From Desulfobacterales bacterium (GTDB taxonomy: Bacteria > Desulfobacterota > Desulfobacteria > Desulfobacterales > UBA2174_A): 9,618 nt of DNA. A model generated the notes under the pieces. That model worked only from the letters and a program-made list of their open reading frames with translations. It searched no databases and was not told the origin of the DNA. A program made the position numbers and the translations under genes. Where the stretch lies: assembly GCA_025454075.1 (NCBI GenBank), contig JALOPD010000126.1, positions 1-9,618 of the forward strand. Direction: 5' to 3'. Below, piece by piece: positions 1-7,944 of this stretch. How positions within the stretch are numbered: position 1 is the first letter of the stretch; each line of letters starts with the position of its first letter.

Positions 1-382
1 CTCCATTGTTTGATTGCCCGCCGACATGCTCGGTGCGACCGAAAAAACTTCTCTGACTCCAAAATGAAATAACCTATGCATGGGGCCGGAGGATGGCAAT
101 GACCCGCAGGTTAGAGTTTCGCTAGAAACCAAGTACGGTGGGCAATCGATCCGATGTCGTTCTATACATCCCCTATCTTTTCGGAATCATATATTTTTAT
201 TTTTCATTATCAACAGCTTGTTCATAACCAGGAGCATTCAACCATACTTCTGAGGAAATCTTCGCCTTGCGAACAACTAACCCCAAGCTAGTAAAGTCCT
301 AACAGAAGCGCGAGAAGGTCGCTCCACATGGCCGTTTTTATTGAGGAGAACGGGAGTGTAAGGTGCCGGCGGAGCCCGGTAT

Positions 383-405
383 GCGCGTGTCGACGATCGA
401 CGCGC
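383..405 (+). promoter_or_regulatory. GC-rich hairpin in the operon 5' leader
   Basis: GCGCG (383-387) and TCGA (390-393) pair with TCGA (397-400) and CGCGC (401-405). This gives a nine-pair stem with a two-base bulge (TG, 388-389) and a three-base loop. It ends 23 bases before the SD of the binding-protein gene. It could be an operator, since its core is nearly palindromic DNA, or an mRNA 5'-end stabiliser. No U-run follows, so it is not a classical terminator. The pairing is visible in the sequence; the role is inference. Confidence 0.4.
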
Positions 406-428
406 AATCACTTTAATGTTGTTTAACG

Positions 429-435
429 AAAGGAG
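429..435 (+). promoter_or_regulatory. ribosome binding site of phnS
   Basis: AAAGGAG ends eight bases before the ATG at 444. It fixes that ATG as the start and agrees with the signal peptide that follows directly. Confidence 0.8.
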
Positions 436-443
436 ACCCGCCC

Positions 444-1487
444 ATGTTGCCGTCGGTTTTTGTCCGCCTCGCATCTTTCGGACTGCTGGCCTGCGTCCTG
501 GCCCTGTTTCTCGCTGCACCTGCCGGGGTCCTCGCGGCGGAGGAGATCATCGTCTACACCGCGCTGGAGGATGATGAAATCCCCAAATACCTAGCCCTCT
601 TCAAGCAGCAGCATCCGGATATCACCGTCAAGATCGTCCGGGACTCCACCGGCATCGTCACCGCCAAGCTGCTGGCCGAGAAGGCCAACCCCCAGGCCGA
701 TGTCGTCTGGGGCACGGCGGCCACGAGCCTCATGCTCTGCAAGCAGGCCGGCATGCTGGAACCCTTTGCGCCCAAGGGACTCGAGAAGGTGAAGCCGCTC
801 ATGCGCGACTCCGCCAACCCGCCGGCCTGGGTGGGCATCAAGGCCTGGGAAACCGGCTTCTGCGTGAACACGATCGAATCCAAGAAGCTGAATCTGCCCA
901 CCCCCGAGTCCTTTGCCGACCTGACCAAACCGGTCTACAAGGGCCAGATTTCGATGCCTAACCCCGCCTCATCGGGGACCGGTTTCCTGACGGTTTCCGC
1001 CGTGCTGCAGATGATGGGCGAGGCCCAGGGCTGGGAGTATCTTGACAAACTACACGGCAACATCGCGCGCTACACCCACTCCGGCTCCAAGCCCTGCCGC
1101 ATGGCAGGTGCCGGCGAGGTTCCGATCGGGATCTCCTTCGCCTACCGCGGGTTCATGCAGAAGCAGAAGGGAGAGCCGGTCGAGACGGTTTTCCCCAAGG
1201 AGGGCTCCGGCTGGGACGTGGAAGCCAACGCCCTGATCAAGAAGGCCGCCATCAAGCCGGCGGCTAAAATCTTCCTCGATTGGGCCATCAGCGAGCCGGT
1301 GATGAAGGAGTACGGCAAGATCTATCCGGTGACCGCCTACCCGAGCGGCAACCCCATCCCCGAGGGCTACCCGAAGGAGCCCGAAAAGCAGCTGGCGAAG
1401 AACGACTTCGACTGGGCCGCCAAAAACCGCGAACGCATCTTGGCGGAATGGACCAAGCGCTACGACAGCAAGAGCGAAGCGAAGTAA
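444..1487 (+). CDS. phnS: periplasmic 2-aminoethylphosphonate-binding protein of an ABC importer (PhnS2-like)
   Basis: This is a 347-residue exported solute-binding protein that would capture aminoethylphosphonate in the periplasm and hand it to the permease encoded two genes downstream. Residues 1-32 form a Sec signal peptide: a short n-region with Arg8, a hydrophobic core to about residue 29, and a likely cleavage near VLA-AEE. The mature part starts [11 protein letters not shown] and has the two-lobed layout of the Fe3+/thiamine/AEP-type binding proteins. It includes an SSGTGFLT segment (176-183) and a THSGSKPC segment (211-218), both plausible ligand-contact loops. LLAC at 14-17 resembles a lipobox, but the hydrophobic run continues past the Cys, so a lipoprotein is unlikely. 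The AEP assignment rests mainly on the phnT, permease, phnX and phnW neighbours; the fold alone would also fit an iron-type binder. Confidence 0.85.
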   Translation: MLPSVFVRLASFGLLACVLALFLAAPAGVLAAEEIIVYTALEDDEIPKYLALFKQQHPDITVKIVRDSTGIVTAKLLAEKANPQADVVWGTAATSLMLCKQAGMLEPFAPKGLEKVKPLMRDSANPPAWVGIKAWETGFCVNTIESKKLNLPTPESFADLTKPVYKGQISMPNPASSGTGFLTVSAVLQMMGEAQGWEYLDKLHGNIARYTHSGSKPCRMAGAGEVPIGISFAYRGFMQKQKGEPVETVFPKEGSGWDVEANALIKKAAIKPAAKIFLDWAISEPVMKEYGKIYPVTAYPSGNPIPEGYPKEPEKQLAKNDFDWAAKNRERILAEWTKRYDSKSEAK

Positions 1488-1494
1488 TCCCTCG

Positions 1495-1548
1495 ACCGGC
1501 GGCCTATCCGCCGGTGCCACCTCCGGGCCGGGTGGCCATCCCCCCGGC
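1495..1548 (+). promoter_or_regulatory. tandem GC-rich hairpins between phnS and phnT
   Basis: The 83-base gap after phnS holds a perfect 8-bp stem, ACCGGCGG (1495-1502) with CCGCCGGT (1508-1515), closed by a CCTAT loop. Directly next to it is a perfect 6-bp stem, GCCACC (1516-1521) with GGTGGC (1531-1536). A third pairing, GCCGGG (1527-1532) with CCCGGC (1543-1548), excludes the second. None is followed by a T-run, so these are not typical intrinsic terminators. In other ABC operons, such as malE-malF, hairpins in this place protect the upstream binding-protein message and make that protein more abundant than the membrane parts. The same role is inferred here. Confidence 0.55.
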
Positions 1549-1570
1549 TCGGTTTCAAGCGAGGACCCGC

Positions 1571-2677
1571 ATGGGCAACTCCTTTGATCATTCGTCCTAC
1601 TTGAAAGTTACCGGCGTTACCAAGACCTTCGGCGAGTTTACCGCCCTCCAGGAGGTCTCCTTCAGCGCCGAGCGCGGTGAGTTTCTGTGCGTGCTGGGAC
1701 CGAGCGGCTGCGGTAAAACCACCGTGCTGCGCATACTGGCCGGGCTGGAGGTTCAGACCGGCGGCAGCGTGCACATCGAGAGCCGGGAGGTCTCCGGCCT
1801 GCCGGTATCGAAACGAAATGTGGGCATCGTTTTCCAGTCCTATGCGCTTTTCCCGAATCTGACCGCAGCTCAGAACGTGGCCTACGGGTTGAAGAGCCGA
1901 CGGTCTCAAAAAGAGCGCATCGCGCAGCGGGTGGCTGAACTCCTCGAGTTGGTCGGGCTGACAGGCATGGGGGGGAAGTACCCGGCGCAGTTGTCGGGAG
2001 GCCAGCAGCAGCGGGTCGCGCTGGCCCGCGCCATGGCCCTATCGCCCGACTTGCTCCTTCTGGACGAGCCGCTGTCGGCCCTGGACGCCCAGGTGCGCAT
2101 CCTGCTACGCCAGGAGATCCGCCAGCTGCAGCAGCGGCTCAAGGTGACCACCATCATGGTGACCCATGACCAGGAGGAGGCGTTGACCATGGCCGACCGC
2201 ATTCTGGTCATGGACAAAGGTCGCCTGGTGCAGATCGGGACCCCGCTTGAAATCTACGACCGGCCGGCCACCCCGTTTGTGGCCGCCTTCATCGGGTCCA
2301 TGAATTTTTTAGAGAACGCGGTCAAGGTGGATAAGGCGGTCTACCGAATCGGCGGCTGCGACCTGCGAGTGGCAGGGGAAAATGGCTCGCACCGGCTGGC
2401 GGTCGGCGGCAGCGCCACGCTCGGCATCCGGCCCGAGGACATCCTGATCTGGACCGACCGTCGGGATGTCCCCAACACCATCCCGGCCAGGGTGGAGGCA
2501 ATTGAATACCGCGGCCCGCTCTTTCGGGTGGCCCTGCAGCTGGGCGCCTGCGGCGGGGGGGCCACACGGGTCGAAGCCGACATCCCCTCGGAGAAGGTCC
2601 GCAGGCTCGAGCTCCGGCCTTCGGCGATGCTGCCCGTGCAGCTGCCCATGGACCGGCTCCGCGTGTACACCGCCTGA
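1571..2677 (+). CDS. phnT: ABC transporter ATP-binding protein for 2-aminoethylphosphonate (PhnT2-like)
   Basis: This 368-residue ATPase powers the importer from the cytoplasmic side of the membrane. All nucleotide-binding motifs are intact: Walker A GPSGCGKT (43-50), Q-loop Gln89, signature LSGGQ (141-145), Walker B LLLLDE (161-166), D-loop SALD (169-172) and switch His199. From about residue 245 a C-terminal extension contains LGIRPEDI and a TOBE-like beta domain, as in the PotA/FbpC/PhnT branch, where it can have a regulatory role. The ATG at 1571 is chosen because GAGG lies six bases upstream and the protein then begins just before the first beta-strand. An earlier in-frame ATG at 1280 lies inside phnS and would add 97 residues with no resemblance to the family. 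The stop comes four bases before the permease start, which suggests translational coupling. Substrate specificity is inferred from context. Confidence 0.9.
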   Translation: MGNSFDHSSYLKVTGVTKTFGEFTALQEVSFSAERGEFLCVLGPSGCGKTTVLRILAGLEVQTGGSVHIESREVSGLPVSKRNVGIVFQSYALFPNLTAAQNVAYGLKSRRSQKERIAQRVAELLELVGLTGMGGKYPAQLSGGQQQRVALARAMALSPDLLLLDEPLSALDAQVRILLRQEIRQLQQRLKVTTIMVTHDQEEALTMADRILVMDKGRLVQIGTPLEIYDRPATPFVAAFIGSMNFLENAVKVDKAVYRIGGCDLRVAGENGSHRLAVGGSATLGIRPEDILIWTDRRDVPNTIPARVEAIEYRGPLFRVALQLGACGGGATRVEADIPSEKVRRLELRPSAMLPVQLPMDRLRVYTA

Positions 2678-2681
2678 TCCG

Positions 2682-4433
2682 ATGCATGCGTTGGCAAGGC
2701 AGGCGGCATCTTTTCGAGGTATTCTCAGCGGCCTGGACACCGAGGCCTGGCTCAAGCGCCTGCTGATCCTGCTGACGTGCGCATGGCTTCTGGTCGTCGT
2801 GGTGCTGCCGGTCGCCCAGCTGGTGGCCAAAAGCCTGCAGGACAACCAGGGCGGATTTGTCGGGCTCGCCAACTACGCCACCTATTTCAAAACTCCGGCC
2901 CTGTCGAACTCGCTCGCCAACAGCCTGTATGTCTCGGCGGCAACGACTCTGATTTCCGTCGTGCTGGGGTTCATCTTCGCCTTCGCCCTGACCCGCACGC
3001 GCATCCCCGGCCGCGGCGTCTTCAAGGGCATCGCCATGATGCCGCTTTTCGCCCCGACGCTTTTGAACGGGATCGCCCTGGTCTACCTCTTCGGCCGCAA
3101 GGGCCTCATCACGGAGGGGTTTTTCGGCACCTTCGCCGGCGTCGACATCCAGGTTTACGGGATGGTCGGCATCATCATCTCCGAGGCGATCTACACCTTC
3201 CCCCAGGCTGTGCTGATCCTCTCCATCGCCCTGAACCTTGCCGATGCCAGACTCTACGAGGCGTCGGAGTCGCTGGGTGCCGGCCGGCTGCGCACCTTCT
3301 TTCGCGTTACCCTGCCCGGCATAAAATACGGACTGCTCAGTGCGGTCTTCGTCTGCTTCACCCTGGCCTTCACCGATTTCGGCGCCCCCAAGGTGATCGG
3401 CGGCAACACCAACATCCTCGCCACGGACATCTACAAGCAGGTCATCGGTCAGCAGAACTTCACCATGGGGGCGGTGGTGAGCATCGTGCTCCTGGTCCCC
3501 ACTGTGGTCGCCTTTATCGTGGATCGGATCGTGCAGCGCCGGCAGGTGGCCATGATCGCCGCCCGCTCGGTCCCTCTTCAGCCGAAGCCGAGCCCATTGC
3601 GGGATGCCGCCCTTTTCCTGTTTTGTGTCCTGGCGGCGGCGGCGATTTTAGGCTTTTACGCCACCGCCCTCTTCGCCTCGCTGGCCAAGGTCTGGCCTTA
3701 CCATCTGGAACTCGGGCTTTGGCATTACCAGTTTACGGGCACCGGAGGCGGCGGCTACCAGGCCTTCGTCAACAGCATCCGCATGAGCCTCTACTCGGCG
3801 GCGGCCGGAACGGTGATCATCTTTGCCAGCGCCTACCTGATCGAAAAAAGCCGCAAACTGAACCTCCTGCGCCGATCCGCCTACTTTCTCTCCATTCTGC
3901 CGCTCGCACTGCCCGGGCTTGTGATCGGGCTGGCATACATTTTTTTCTTCAACCCCCGGGGATGGGACCTTTTCGGAGTGTGGGTTCCCAACCCCTTCAA
4001 TTTTCTCTATGGCACCATGGCGATCCTGATCATCAGCAACATCGTGCATTTCTACACCGTCGGTTTCCTCACCGCTACCACCGCCTTGAAGCAGCTGGAC
4101 GATGAATTCGAAAACGTCTCCGCCTCCATGGGGGTGCCTTTCTACAAGACCTTCACCCGTGTCACGGTGCCGGTCTGCTTGCCGGCCGTCCTCGAAATCG
4201 GCATGTACTTCTTCGTCAACTCCATGGCCACGGTGTCAGCGGTCATTTTTCTCTATTCGGCGGACATTCCTTTGGCCTCCGTCGCGGTGGCCAACATGGA
4301 CGATGCGGGGGACACGGCCCCCGCGGCCGCTATGTCGGTGCTGATCGTGCTTGCCAACATCGGGGTTCGCGTGGTCTACGGTGGATTGACCCGCAGCATC
4401 AAACGGCGCAGCCAGGCTTGGGCCAAGGGCTGA
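2682..4433 (+). CDS. phnU: fused two-domain ABC permease for 2-aminoethylphosphonate (PhnU2-like)
   Basis: A 583-residue inner-membrane protein that carries both membrane halves of the importer in one chain. I count about twelve membrane segments, six in each half, with a polar linker near residues 284-307. Each half has an EAA-type loop that docks on the ATPase: [15 protein letters not shown]...LP at about 193-212 and [15 protein letters not shown]...VP at about 477-497. Salmonella-type systems make the halves as separate PhnU and PhnV, whereas the PhnU2 type is a single long polypeptide, and this length fits the latter. The ATG at 2682 has no evident SD, but it sits four bases after the phnT stop, so ribosomes probably re-initiate from phnT. 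The frame stays open further upstream inside phnT, and that part is an arginine- and proline-rich shadow that I exclude. Related ferric-iron permeases are fused in the same way, so the substrate call depends on the neighbours. Confidence 0.87.
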   Translation: MHALARQAASFRGILSGLDTEAWLKRLLILLTCAWLLVVVVLPVAQLVAKSLQDNQGGFVGLANYATYFKTPALSNSLANSLYVSAATTLISVVLGFIFAFALTRTRIPGRGVFKGIAMMPLFAPTLLNGIALVYLFGRKGLITEGFFGTFAGVDIQVYGMVGIIISEAIYTFPQAVLILSIALNLADARLYEASESLGAGRLRTFFRVTLPGIKYGLLSAVFVCFTLAFTDFGAPKVIGGNTNILATDIYKQVIGQQNFTMGAVVSIVLLVPTVVAFIVDRIVQRRQVAMIAARSVPLQPKPSPLRDAALFLFCVLAAAAILGFYATALFASLAKVWPYHLELGLWHYQFTGTGGGGYQAFVNSIRMSLYSAAAGTVIIFASAYLIEKSRKLNLLRRSAYFLSILPLALPGLVIGLAYIFFFNPRGWDLFGVWVPNPFNFLYGTMAILIISNIVHFYTVGFLTATTALKQLDDEFENVSASMGVPFYKTFTRVTVPVCLPAVLEIGMYFFVNSMATVSAVIFLYSADIPLASVAVANMDDAGDTAPAAAMSVLIVLANIGVRVVYGGLTRSIKRRSQAWAKG

Positions 4434-4465
4434 GCTGCAACCGCCTGCGTACAGGGAGGCGCATC

Positions 4466-5299
4466 ATGACGACCGCTTTTCGTAAACCGTCCTACACCGG
4501 TCCGCTGCGTGCGGTGGTGCTGGACTGGGCGGGAACCACCGTCGACTACGGCTGCCTCGGGCCGTCGGCCGTTTTCGTGGAGGTTTTCAAAAAGTTCGGC
4601 GTTACGGTCACCACAGCCGAGGCCCGGCAGTTCATGGGGCTGAAGAAAATCGACCACATCCGCAGCATGTGCCGGCTTCCCTCCGTGGTTGCCGAGTGGC
4701 AATTCGCCCACGGGCAGGCGCCCGATGAGAGCGATGTCGATGCGCTTTACGCCGAAACCGAACCGATGATGGTTTCCGCGATCGCCTCCCATGCCGAGCC
4801 GATCCCGGGGCTTCTTTCGTTTGTGCAGGCCATGCGGGAGGAGGATATCAAGATCGGATCCTCGACCGGCTACACGCGGCCCATGATGGAGGTCATGGTG
4901 CCGGAGGCCCGCCGCAGGGGATACCTTCCGGATGCCGTGGTCACCTCCTCGGATGTGCCGGATGGGCGGCCCTGCCCCTGGATGTGCTATCTGAACGCCA
5001 TTCAGCTTCAGGTCTATCCCATGCAGGCCATGGTTAAAATCGGCGACACGCCAAGCGACATCCATGAGGGTCTCAACGCCGGGATGTGGACCATCGGCCT
5101 GACCAAATCCGGAAATTTGCTGGGGCTGCCGGCTGAGGCATGCGACCGTCTGGAGCCGACCGAGCTCTCTCAGCGCCTTGTCTGCGCCGAGCGTGAATTG
5201 ACGGCAGCCGGCGCCCATTTCACGGCGGAAGGCATCTGGGCGGTGCTGCCGATCATTGAGGAGATCAACGCCCGCCTTGCGGCCGGGGAGCAGCCCTGA
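4466..5299 (+). CDS. phnX: phosphonoacetaldehyde hydrolase (phosphonatase)
   Basis: This 277-residue cytoplasmic HAD-family enzyme cleaves the C-P bond of phosphonoacetaldehyde, giving acetaldehyde and phosphate. The catalytic set is complete. The nucleophile is Asp20 in LDWAGTTVDYG. The cap-domain Schiff-base lysine, unique to this family, is Lys61 in MGLKKIDHIR. Motif II is SSTGYTR (132-138), Arg168 lies in DGRPCPWMCY, and the Mg2+-binding acids are Asp194 and Asp198 in GDTPSD. From memory of the Bacillus cereus enzyme (Asp12, Lys53, Arg160, Asp186, Asp190), every one of these residues is shifted by exactly eight, so the core aligns without gaps behind a slightly longer N-terminus. GGGAGG (4454-4459), six bases before the ATG, sets the start; an ATG at 4418 lies inside the permease gene. 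The gene begins 32 bases after the permease. It is the step on which the PhnW and PbfA routes converge. Confidence 0.97.
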   Translation: MTTAFRKPSYTGPLRAVVLDWAGTTVDYGCLGPSAVFVEVFKKFGVTVTTAEARQFMGLKKIDHIRSMCRLPSVVAEWQFAHGQAPDESDVDALYAETEPMMVSAIASHAEPIPGLLSFVQAMREEDIKIGSSTGYTRPMMEVMVPEARRRGYLPDAVVTSSDVPDGRPCPWMCYLNAIQLQVYPMQAMVKIGDTPSDIHEGLNAGMWTIGLTKSGNLLGLPAEACDRLEPTELSQRLVCAERELTAAGAHFTAEGIWAVLPIIEEINARLAAGEQP

Positions 5300-5351
5300 G
5301 CCGACGGCAAAGGGGTTCGTGATGCCGACGGGTGTCGCAGATGCCTGTGCG

Positions 5352-5357
5352 AAAGGA
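5352..5357 (+). promoter_or_regulatory. ribosome binding site deciding a GTG start for pbfA
   Basis: AAAGGA lies seven bases before GTG 5365, which makes that codon the best start. Competing in-frame starts are GTG 5332 and ATG 5341, both without a properly spaced SD, and ATG 5377, which is further from this SD. The conserved protein begins only after about residue 20, so the choice does not affect function. Confidence 0.5.
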
Positions 5358-5364
5358 AAACCAC

Positions 5365-6747
5365 GTGACAGCCAACATGGATCGCTCCGAAGGGGACATC
5401 AACCGCTCCGACGAGCGCCGGTCATGGGACTCCGGCCAGCTCGATCCCCGGACCCGTCGCTGGCTGGATGAGGACTCGGCCTATTTTCTGCATCAGGCCC
5501 TTTCGACCCCATGCCTGAACGTCCTTTCGGTCTGCGATGGCGCCTTCATCGAGGATTTACAGGGCCGCCGTTTCCTCGATTTCCACGGCAACAGCGTACA
5601 CCAGGTCGGGTTCGGCAACCCGGCGGTCATCGAGGCGGCGGTCGCTCAGATGAAAACCCTTTCGTTTTGCCCGCGGCGCTACACCAACCTCCCGGCCATA
5701 CGGCTGGCCCGCCGGCTGGCGGAGCTAGCTCCCGGCAAACGGAACCGGGTACTTTTCGCACCGGGGGGGACGACCGCCGTCGGCATGGCGTTGAAGCTTG
5801 CGCGCGTGGCGACCGGACGCTTCAAGACCATCTCCATGTGGGGCGCGTTCCACGGCGCTTCACTCGATGCGATCTCTCTATCCGGCGAGGCGATGTTTCG
5901 CCGGGGAATCGGGCCGCTTCTGCCGGGTGCCGAGCACGTCCCGCCGGCGGACCCCTATCGCTGCCTCTGGGAGCCCGCGGGGGAATGCGACCGATGTGGG
6001 CTCAAGTGCGCCGCCTATGTCGAGTACGTTCTGGACAATGAGCAGGACGTTGCGGCCGTCATCGCCGAGCCGATCCGCTGCACCCGGGTCAACCCGCCGC
6101 CGCCGGGCTACTGGCGCCGCATCCGTCAGGCCTGCGACCGGCACGGCACCCTTTTGATATTCGATGAAACCGCCGTCGGCCTGGGCCGCAGCGGCGCGTT
6201 TTTCGCCTCCGAGCTTTATGACGTGGTGCCCGACATCACCATCCTCGGCAAGGGACTGGGAGGCGGGGTCTTTCCCTTGGCGGCGATTCTGGCTCGCGAA
6301 GAGCTGAACGTCGCCGGCGCATCAGCGCTCGGCCACTACACGCATGAAAAAAACCCTGTGGCCTGTGCGGCCGGCCTGGCGACGGTCGATCTCATCGAAG
6401 AGCAGCGCCTGGCGCAGAGGGCCGCCGAGTTGGGCCGGCATGCGCTGGAGCGGCTCATGGAGATGATGCAGCGCCACCCGCTCATCGGCGATGTGCGCGG
6501 ACAGGGCTTGATCTTCGGCGCCGATCTCGTCACCGATCGCGGAACGAAAGCCCCCGCAGCGAGCGACGCCGAACGGGTCATGTACGCGTGTCTGAAACGC
6601 GGACTCAGTTTCAAGGTCTCCGACGGCAGCTTCCTTACCCTCACCCCGCCGTTGACCATCGAGCGCGTGGAGCTGGACCGTGCCCTGGACATCGTGGATG
6701 ACGCGCTCCAGGAAGTTGAAACCGGGTCGAAAACCCAGACCGATTAG
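5365..6747 (+). CDS. pbfA: PLP-dependent class III aminotransferase-fold enzyme, probable (R)-1-hydroxy-2-aminoethylphosphonate ammonia-lyase
   Basis: This is a 460-residue PLP enzyme (GTG start). PbfA proteins release ammonia from (R)-1-hydroxy-2-aminoethylphosphonate to give phosphonoacetaldehyde, the PhnX substrate, and they typically sit next to phnW and phnX, as here. The class III fold is evident: [14 protein letters not shown] (134-147) at the PLP-phosphate loop, WGAFHGAS (159-166), PLP-nitrogen Asp267 in [13 protein letters not shown], Schiff-base Lys296 in ILGKGLGGG, and [14 protein letters not shown] at 324-337. Several motifs depart from true transaminases: DETAVG stands where DEVQTG is usual, so the PLP-contacting Gln is Ala, and GGTTAVG stands for SGSEANE. 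This favours a lyase over an aminotransferase. Four cysteines in C-x7-C-x2-C-x3-C (200, 208, 211, 215) form a local cluster that could bind metal or could simply be structural. An omega-amino-acid transaminase remains possible. The phnW start follows 14 bases downstream. Confidence 0.75.
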   Translation: MTANMDRSEGDINRSDERRSWDSGQLDPRTRRWLDEDSAYFLHQALSTPCLNVLSVCDGAFIEDLQGRRFLDFHGNSVHQVGFGNPAVIEAAVAQMKTLSFCPRRYTNLPAIRLARRLAELAPGKRNRVLFAPGGTTAVGMALKLARVATGRFKTISMWGAFHGASLDAISLSGEAMFRRGIGPLLPGAEHVPPADPYRCLWEPAGECDRCGLKCAAYVEYVLDNEQDVAAVIAEPIRCTRVNPPPPGYWRRIRQACDRHGTLLIFDETAVGLGRSGAFFASELYDVVPDITILGKGLGGGVFPLAAILAREELNVAGASALGHYTHEKNPVACAAGLATVDLIEEQRLAQRAAELGRHALERLMEMMQRHPLIGDVRGQGLIFGADLVTDRGTKAPAASDAERVMYACLKRGLSFKVSDGSFLTLTPPLTIERVELDRALDIVDDALQEVETGSKTQTD

Positions 6748-6750
6748 AAG

Positions 6751-6758
6751 AAGGAGGT
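6751..6758 (+). promoter_or_regulatory. strong ribosome binding site of phnW
   Basis: AAGGAGGT is a near-perfect anti-SD match. It starts three bases after the pbfA stop and ends three bases before ATG 6762. The short spacing and strong match support high, coupled translation of phnW. Confidence 0.75.
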
Positions 6759-6761
6759 GCA

Positions 6762-7886
6762 ATGGAATTCCCGGAACCGCTCGAAAATCCCTACCTGCTC
6801 CTCACCCCGGGGCCCCTGACCACAACGGCGAGCGTCAAAGCCGTGATGCTGCGCGACTGGTGCACATGGGACGAGGACTACAACCGGCTGGTCCAGGAGG
6901 TCCGCCGCGAGCTCACAGCCCTGGCCACGCACGAGCCGGGCTATACCTGCGTACTGATTCAGGGAAGCGGCACATTCGGGGTGGAAGCCGCGGTGACCAC
7001 GGCCGTGCCTGAAGAGGGGAAACTGCTGGTGCTCGCCAACGGCGCCTACGGCCGCCGGATCGCTCACATCGCACAGCGCGGCCGCATCGCGGTCCAGGTT
7101 GTCGACAGCGGCGAAACCTCCCCGCCGGATATCGACCGGATGTCGGCCGTTCTGCAGAAAGACCCGTCCATCACCCACGTGGCGGTCGTCCACTGTGAAA
7201 CCACCACCGGGATGTTGAACCCGGTCGAGGCCATCGGCCGGGCGGTCAAATCCTTCGGCCGGGTGTTCATCGTGGATGCCATGAGCAGCTTCGGGGGCAT
7301 CCCCCTGGATGCGGCCGCCATCGGGGCGGATTATCTCATCAGCAGCGCCAACAAATGCATCCAGGGGGTGCCGGGGTTCTCTTTCGTGGTGGCCCGCCGG
7401 CAGGAGCTTGAAAAGACAAAGGGCCGCGCCCGCTCGCTCAGCCTGGACCTCTACGACCAGTGGGCGACCATGGAGAACCACCCCGGCAAATGGCGCTTCA
7501 CCTCGCCCACCCACGTGGTGCGCGCCTTTTATCAGGCCCTGCATGAGCTCGCGGCCGAAGGCGGCGTCGCCGCCCGCAATGCGCGCTATCGCCAAAACCG
7601 AGATGCCCTGGTGGCCGGGATGCAGGCCATGGGCTTCATGCCGCTGCTGCCGCCGGCGCTGCGCTCGCCGATCATCACGGCGTTTCACAGCCCATCGGAT
7701 CCGGCCTTTGATTTCAGGATATTTTACGACTTGCTCAAAAAGCAGGGGTTTGTGATCTACCCCGGAAAAGTCACCGAGCTCGAAACCTTTCGCATCGGCA
7801 CCATCGGCGATGTTCACCCCGCGGACATCGAGCGCCTTTTGAAGGCGGTCGATGCCTCCATGTACTGGAAACAGCCTGGAGCATGA
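6762..7886 (+). CDS. phnW: 2-aminoethylphosphonate:pyruvate aminotransferase
   Basis: This 374-residue, PLP-dependent class V aminotransferase of the cytoplasm converts 2-aminoethylphosphonate and pyruvate to phosphonoacetaldehyde and L-alanine, the first step of the phosphonatase route. Family landmarks in order are [11 protein letters not shown] (12-22), [11 protein letters not shown] (30-40), the phosphate-binding loop [11 protein letters not shown] (66-76), [11 protein letters not shown] (144-154), PLP-nitrogen Asp172 in VDAMSSFGG, and Schiff-base Lys198 in [13 protein letters not shown]. These match the Salmonella enzyme (Asp168, Lys194, from memory) with a constant offset of four. C-terminal [14 protein letters not shown] (347-360) carries the substrate-binding arginine region. 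The length is normal for the family and nothing is missing. It is the last gene of the operon; the next gene is 284 bases away. Confidence 0.97.
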   Translation: MEFPEPLENPYLLLTPGPLTTTASVKAVMLRDWCTWDEDYNRLVQEVRRELTALATHEPGYTCVLIQGSGTFGVEAAVTTAVPEEGKLLVLANGAYGRRIAHIAQRGRIAVQVVDSGETSPPDIDRMSAVLQKDPSITHVAVVHCETTTGMLNPVEAIGRAVKSFGRVFIVDAMSSFGGIPLDAAAIGADYLISSANKCIQGVPGFSFVVARRQELEKTKGRARSLSLDLYDQWATMENHPGKWRFTSPTHVVRAFYQALHELAAEGGVAARNARYRQNRDALVAGMQAMGFMPLLPPALRSPIITAFHSPSDPAFDFRIFYDLLKKQGFVIYPGKVTELETFRIGTIGDVHPADIERLLKAVDASMYWKQPGA

Positions 7887-7888
7887 TT

Positions 7889-7920
7889 CGCCGCCGGTAC
7901 AATAAATGCGGCGCTGCCGC
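7889..7920 (+). terminator. weak terminator or 3'-end hairpin after phnW
   Basis: CGCCGC (7889-7894) can pair with GCGGCG (7908-7913) across a 13-base loop. Alternatively GCGGC (7908-7912) can pair with GCCGC (7916-7920) across a three-base loop. The two structures exclude each other. It begins two bases after the phnW stop, the right place for a terminator, but no T-run follows, so Rho-independent termination is doubtful. A 3' stabilising hairpin is the alternative. Confidence 0.25.
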
Positions 7921-7928
7921 CATGCAAC

Positions 7929-7938
7929 GGGTCGACCC
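7929..7938. promoter_or_regulatory. 10-bp perfect palindrome GGGTCGACCC
   Basis: A perfect 10-bp palindrome in the gap, seven bases upstream of a second inverted repeat. It is a candidate dimeric-regulator site for the phosphatase gene. It is short enough to arise by chance in GC-rich DNA. Confidence 0.2.
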
Positions 7939-7944
7939 CGATTT

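Larger units (their letters stand above)
1..443. other. non-coding leader upstream of the phosphonate operon
   Basis: I see no convincing gene here. The stretch is clearly AT-richer than the genes that follow, most of all at about 172-215, where runs of A and T include TATATT (190-195), a possible -10 element. No good -35 hexamer sits 16-18 bases before it, so I do not call a promoter. A small inverted repeat GTTTC-GCTA-GAAAC lies at 116-129. On the minus strand an ATG at 27-25 opens a frame that runs off the left edge for nine codons (MSAGNQTME). It could be the start of a divergent gene such as a regulator, but it has no clear SD and cannot be judged from nine codons. The operon promoter and operator most likely lie somewhere in this stretch. 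Confidence 0.6.

Noticed and set aside
94..108. Sigma-54-like promoter (TGGCA ... CGCA)
   Set aside because: Only nine bases lie between the GG and GC elements, not ten, and the -12 part lacks TTGC.
201..227. Pho box candidate from TTCAT repeats (203 and 221) in the operon leader
   Set aside because: The repeats are 18 bases apart instead of the expected 11 or 22 and lack the CTGTCAT core.
483..494. Lipobox LLAC in the PhnS signal peptide
   Set aside because: The hydrophobic core continues well past the Cys and a good signal peptidase I site follows near residue 31.
2777..4105. 442-codon + strand frame inside the permease gene
   Set aside because: Its product is extremely rich in Arg, His and Pro, as expected from reading a GC-rich membrane-protein gene out of frame.
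4376..5218. 280-codon open frame on the minus strand opposite phnX
   Set aside because: Antisense shadow of a well-identified gene, with a His- and Gly-rich product of no recognisable family.
5322..5471. 49-residue frame with an SD-like AAAGGGG six bases upstream, starting in the phnX-pbfA gap
   Set aside because: It overlaps most of the pbfA start in another frame and its Arg/Pro-rich product looks like out-of-frame coding. A regulatory upstream frame cannot be excluded but has no support.
6744..7817. 357-codon open frame on the minus strand opposite phnW
   Set aside because: Antisense shadow. The + strand encodes complete PhnW with all catalytic residues.
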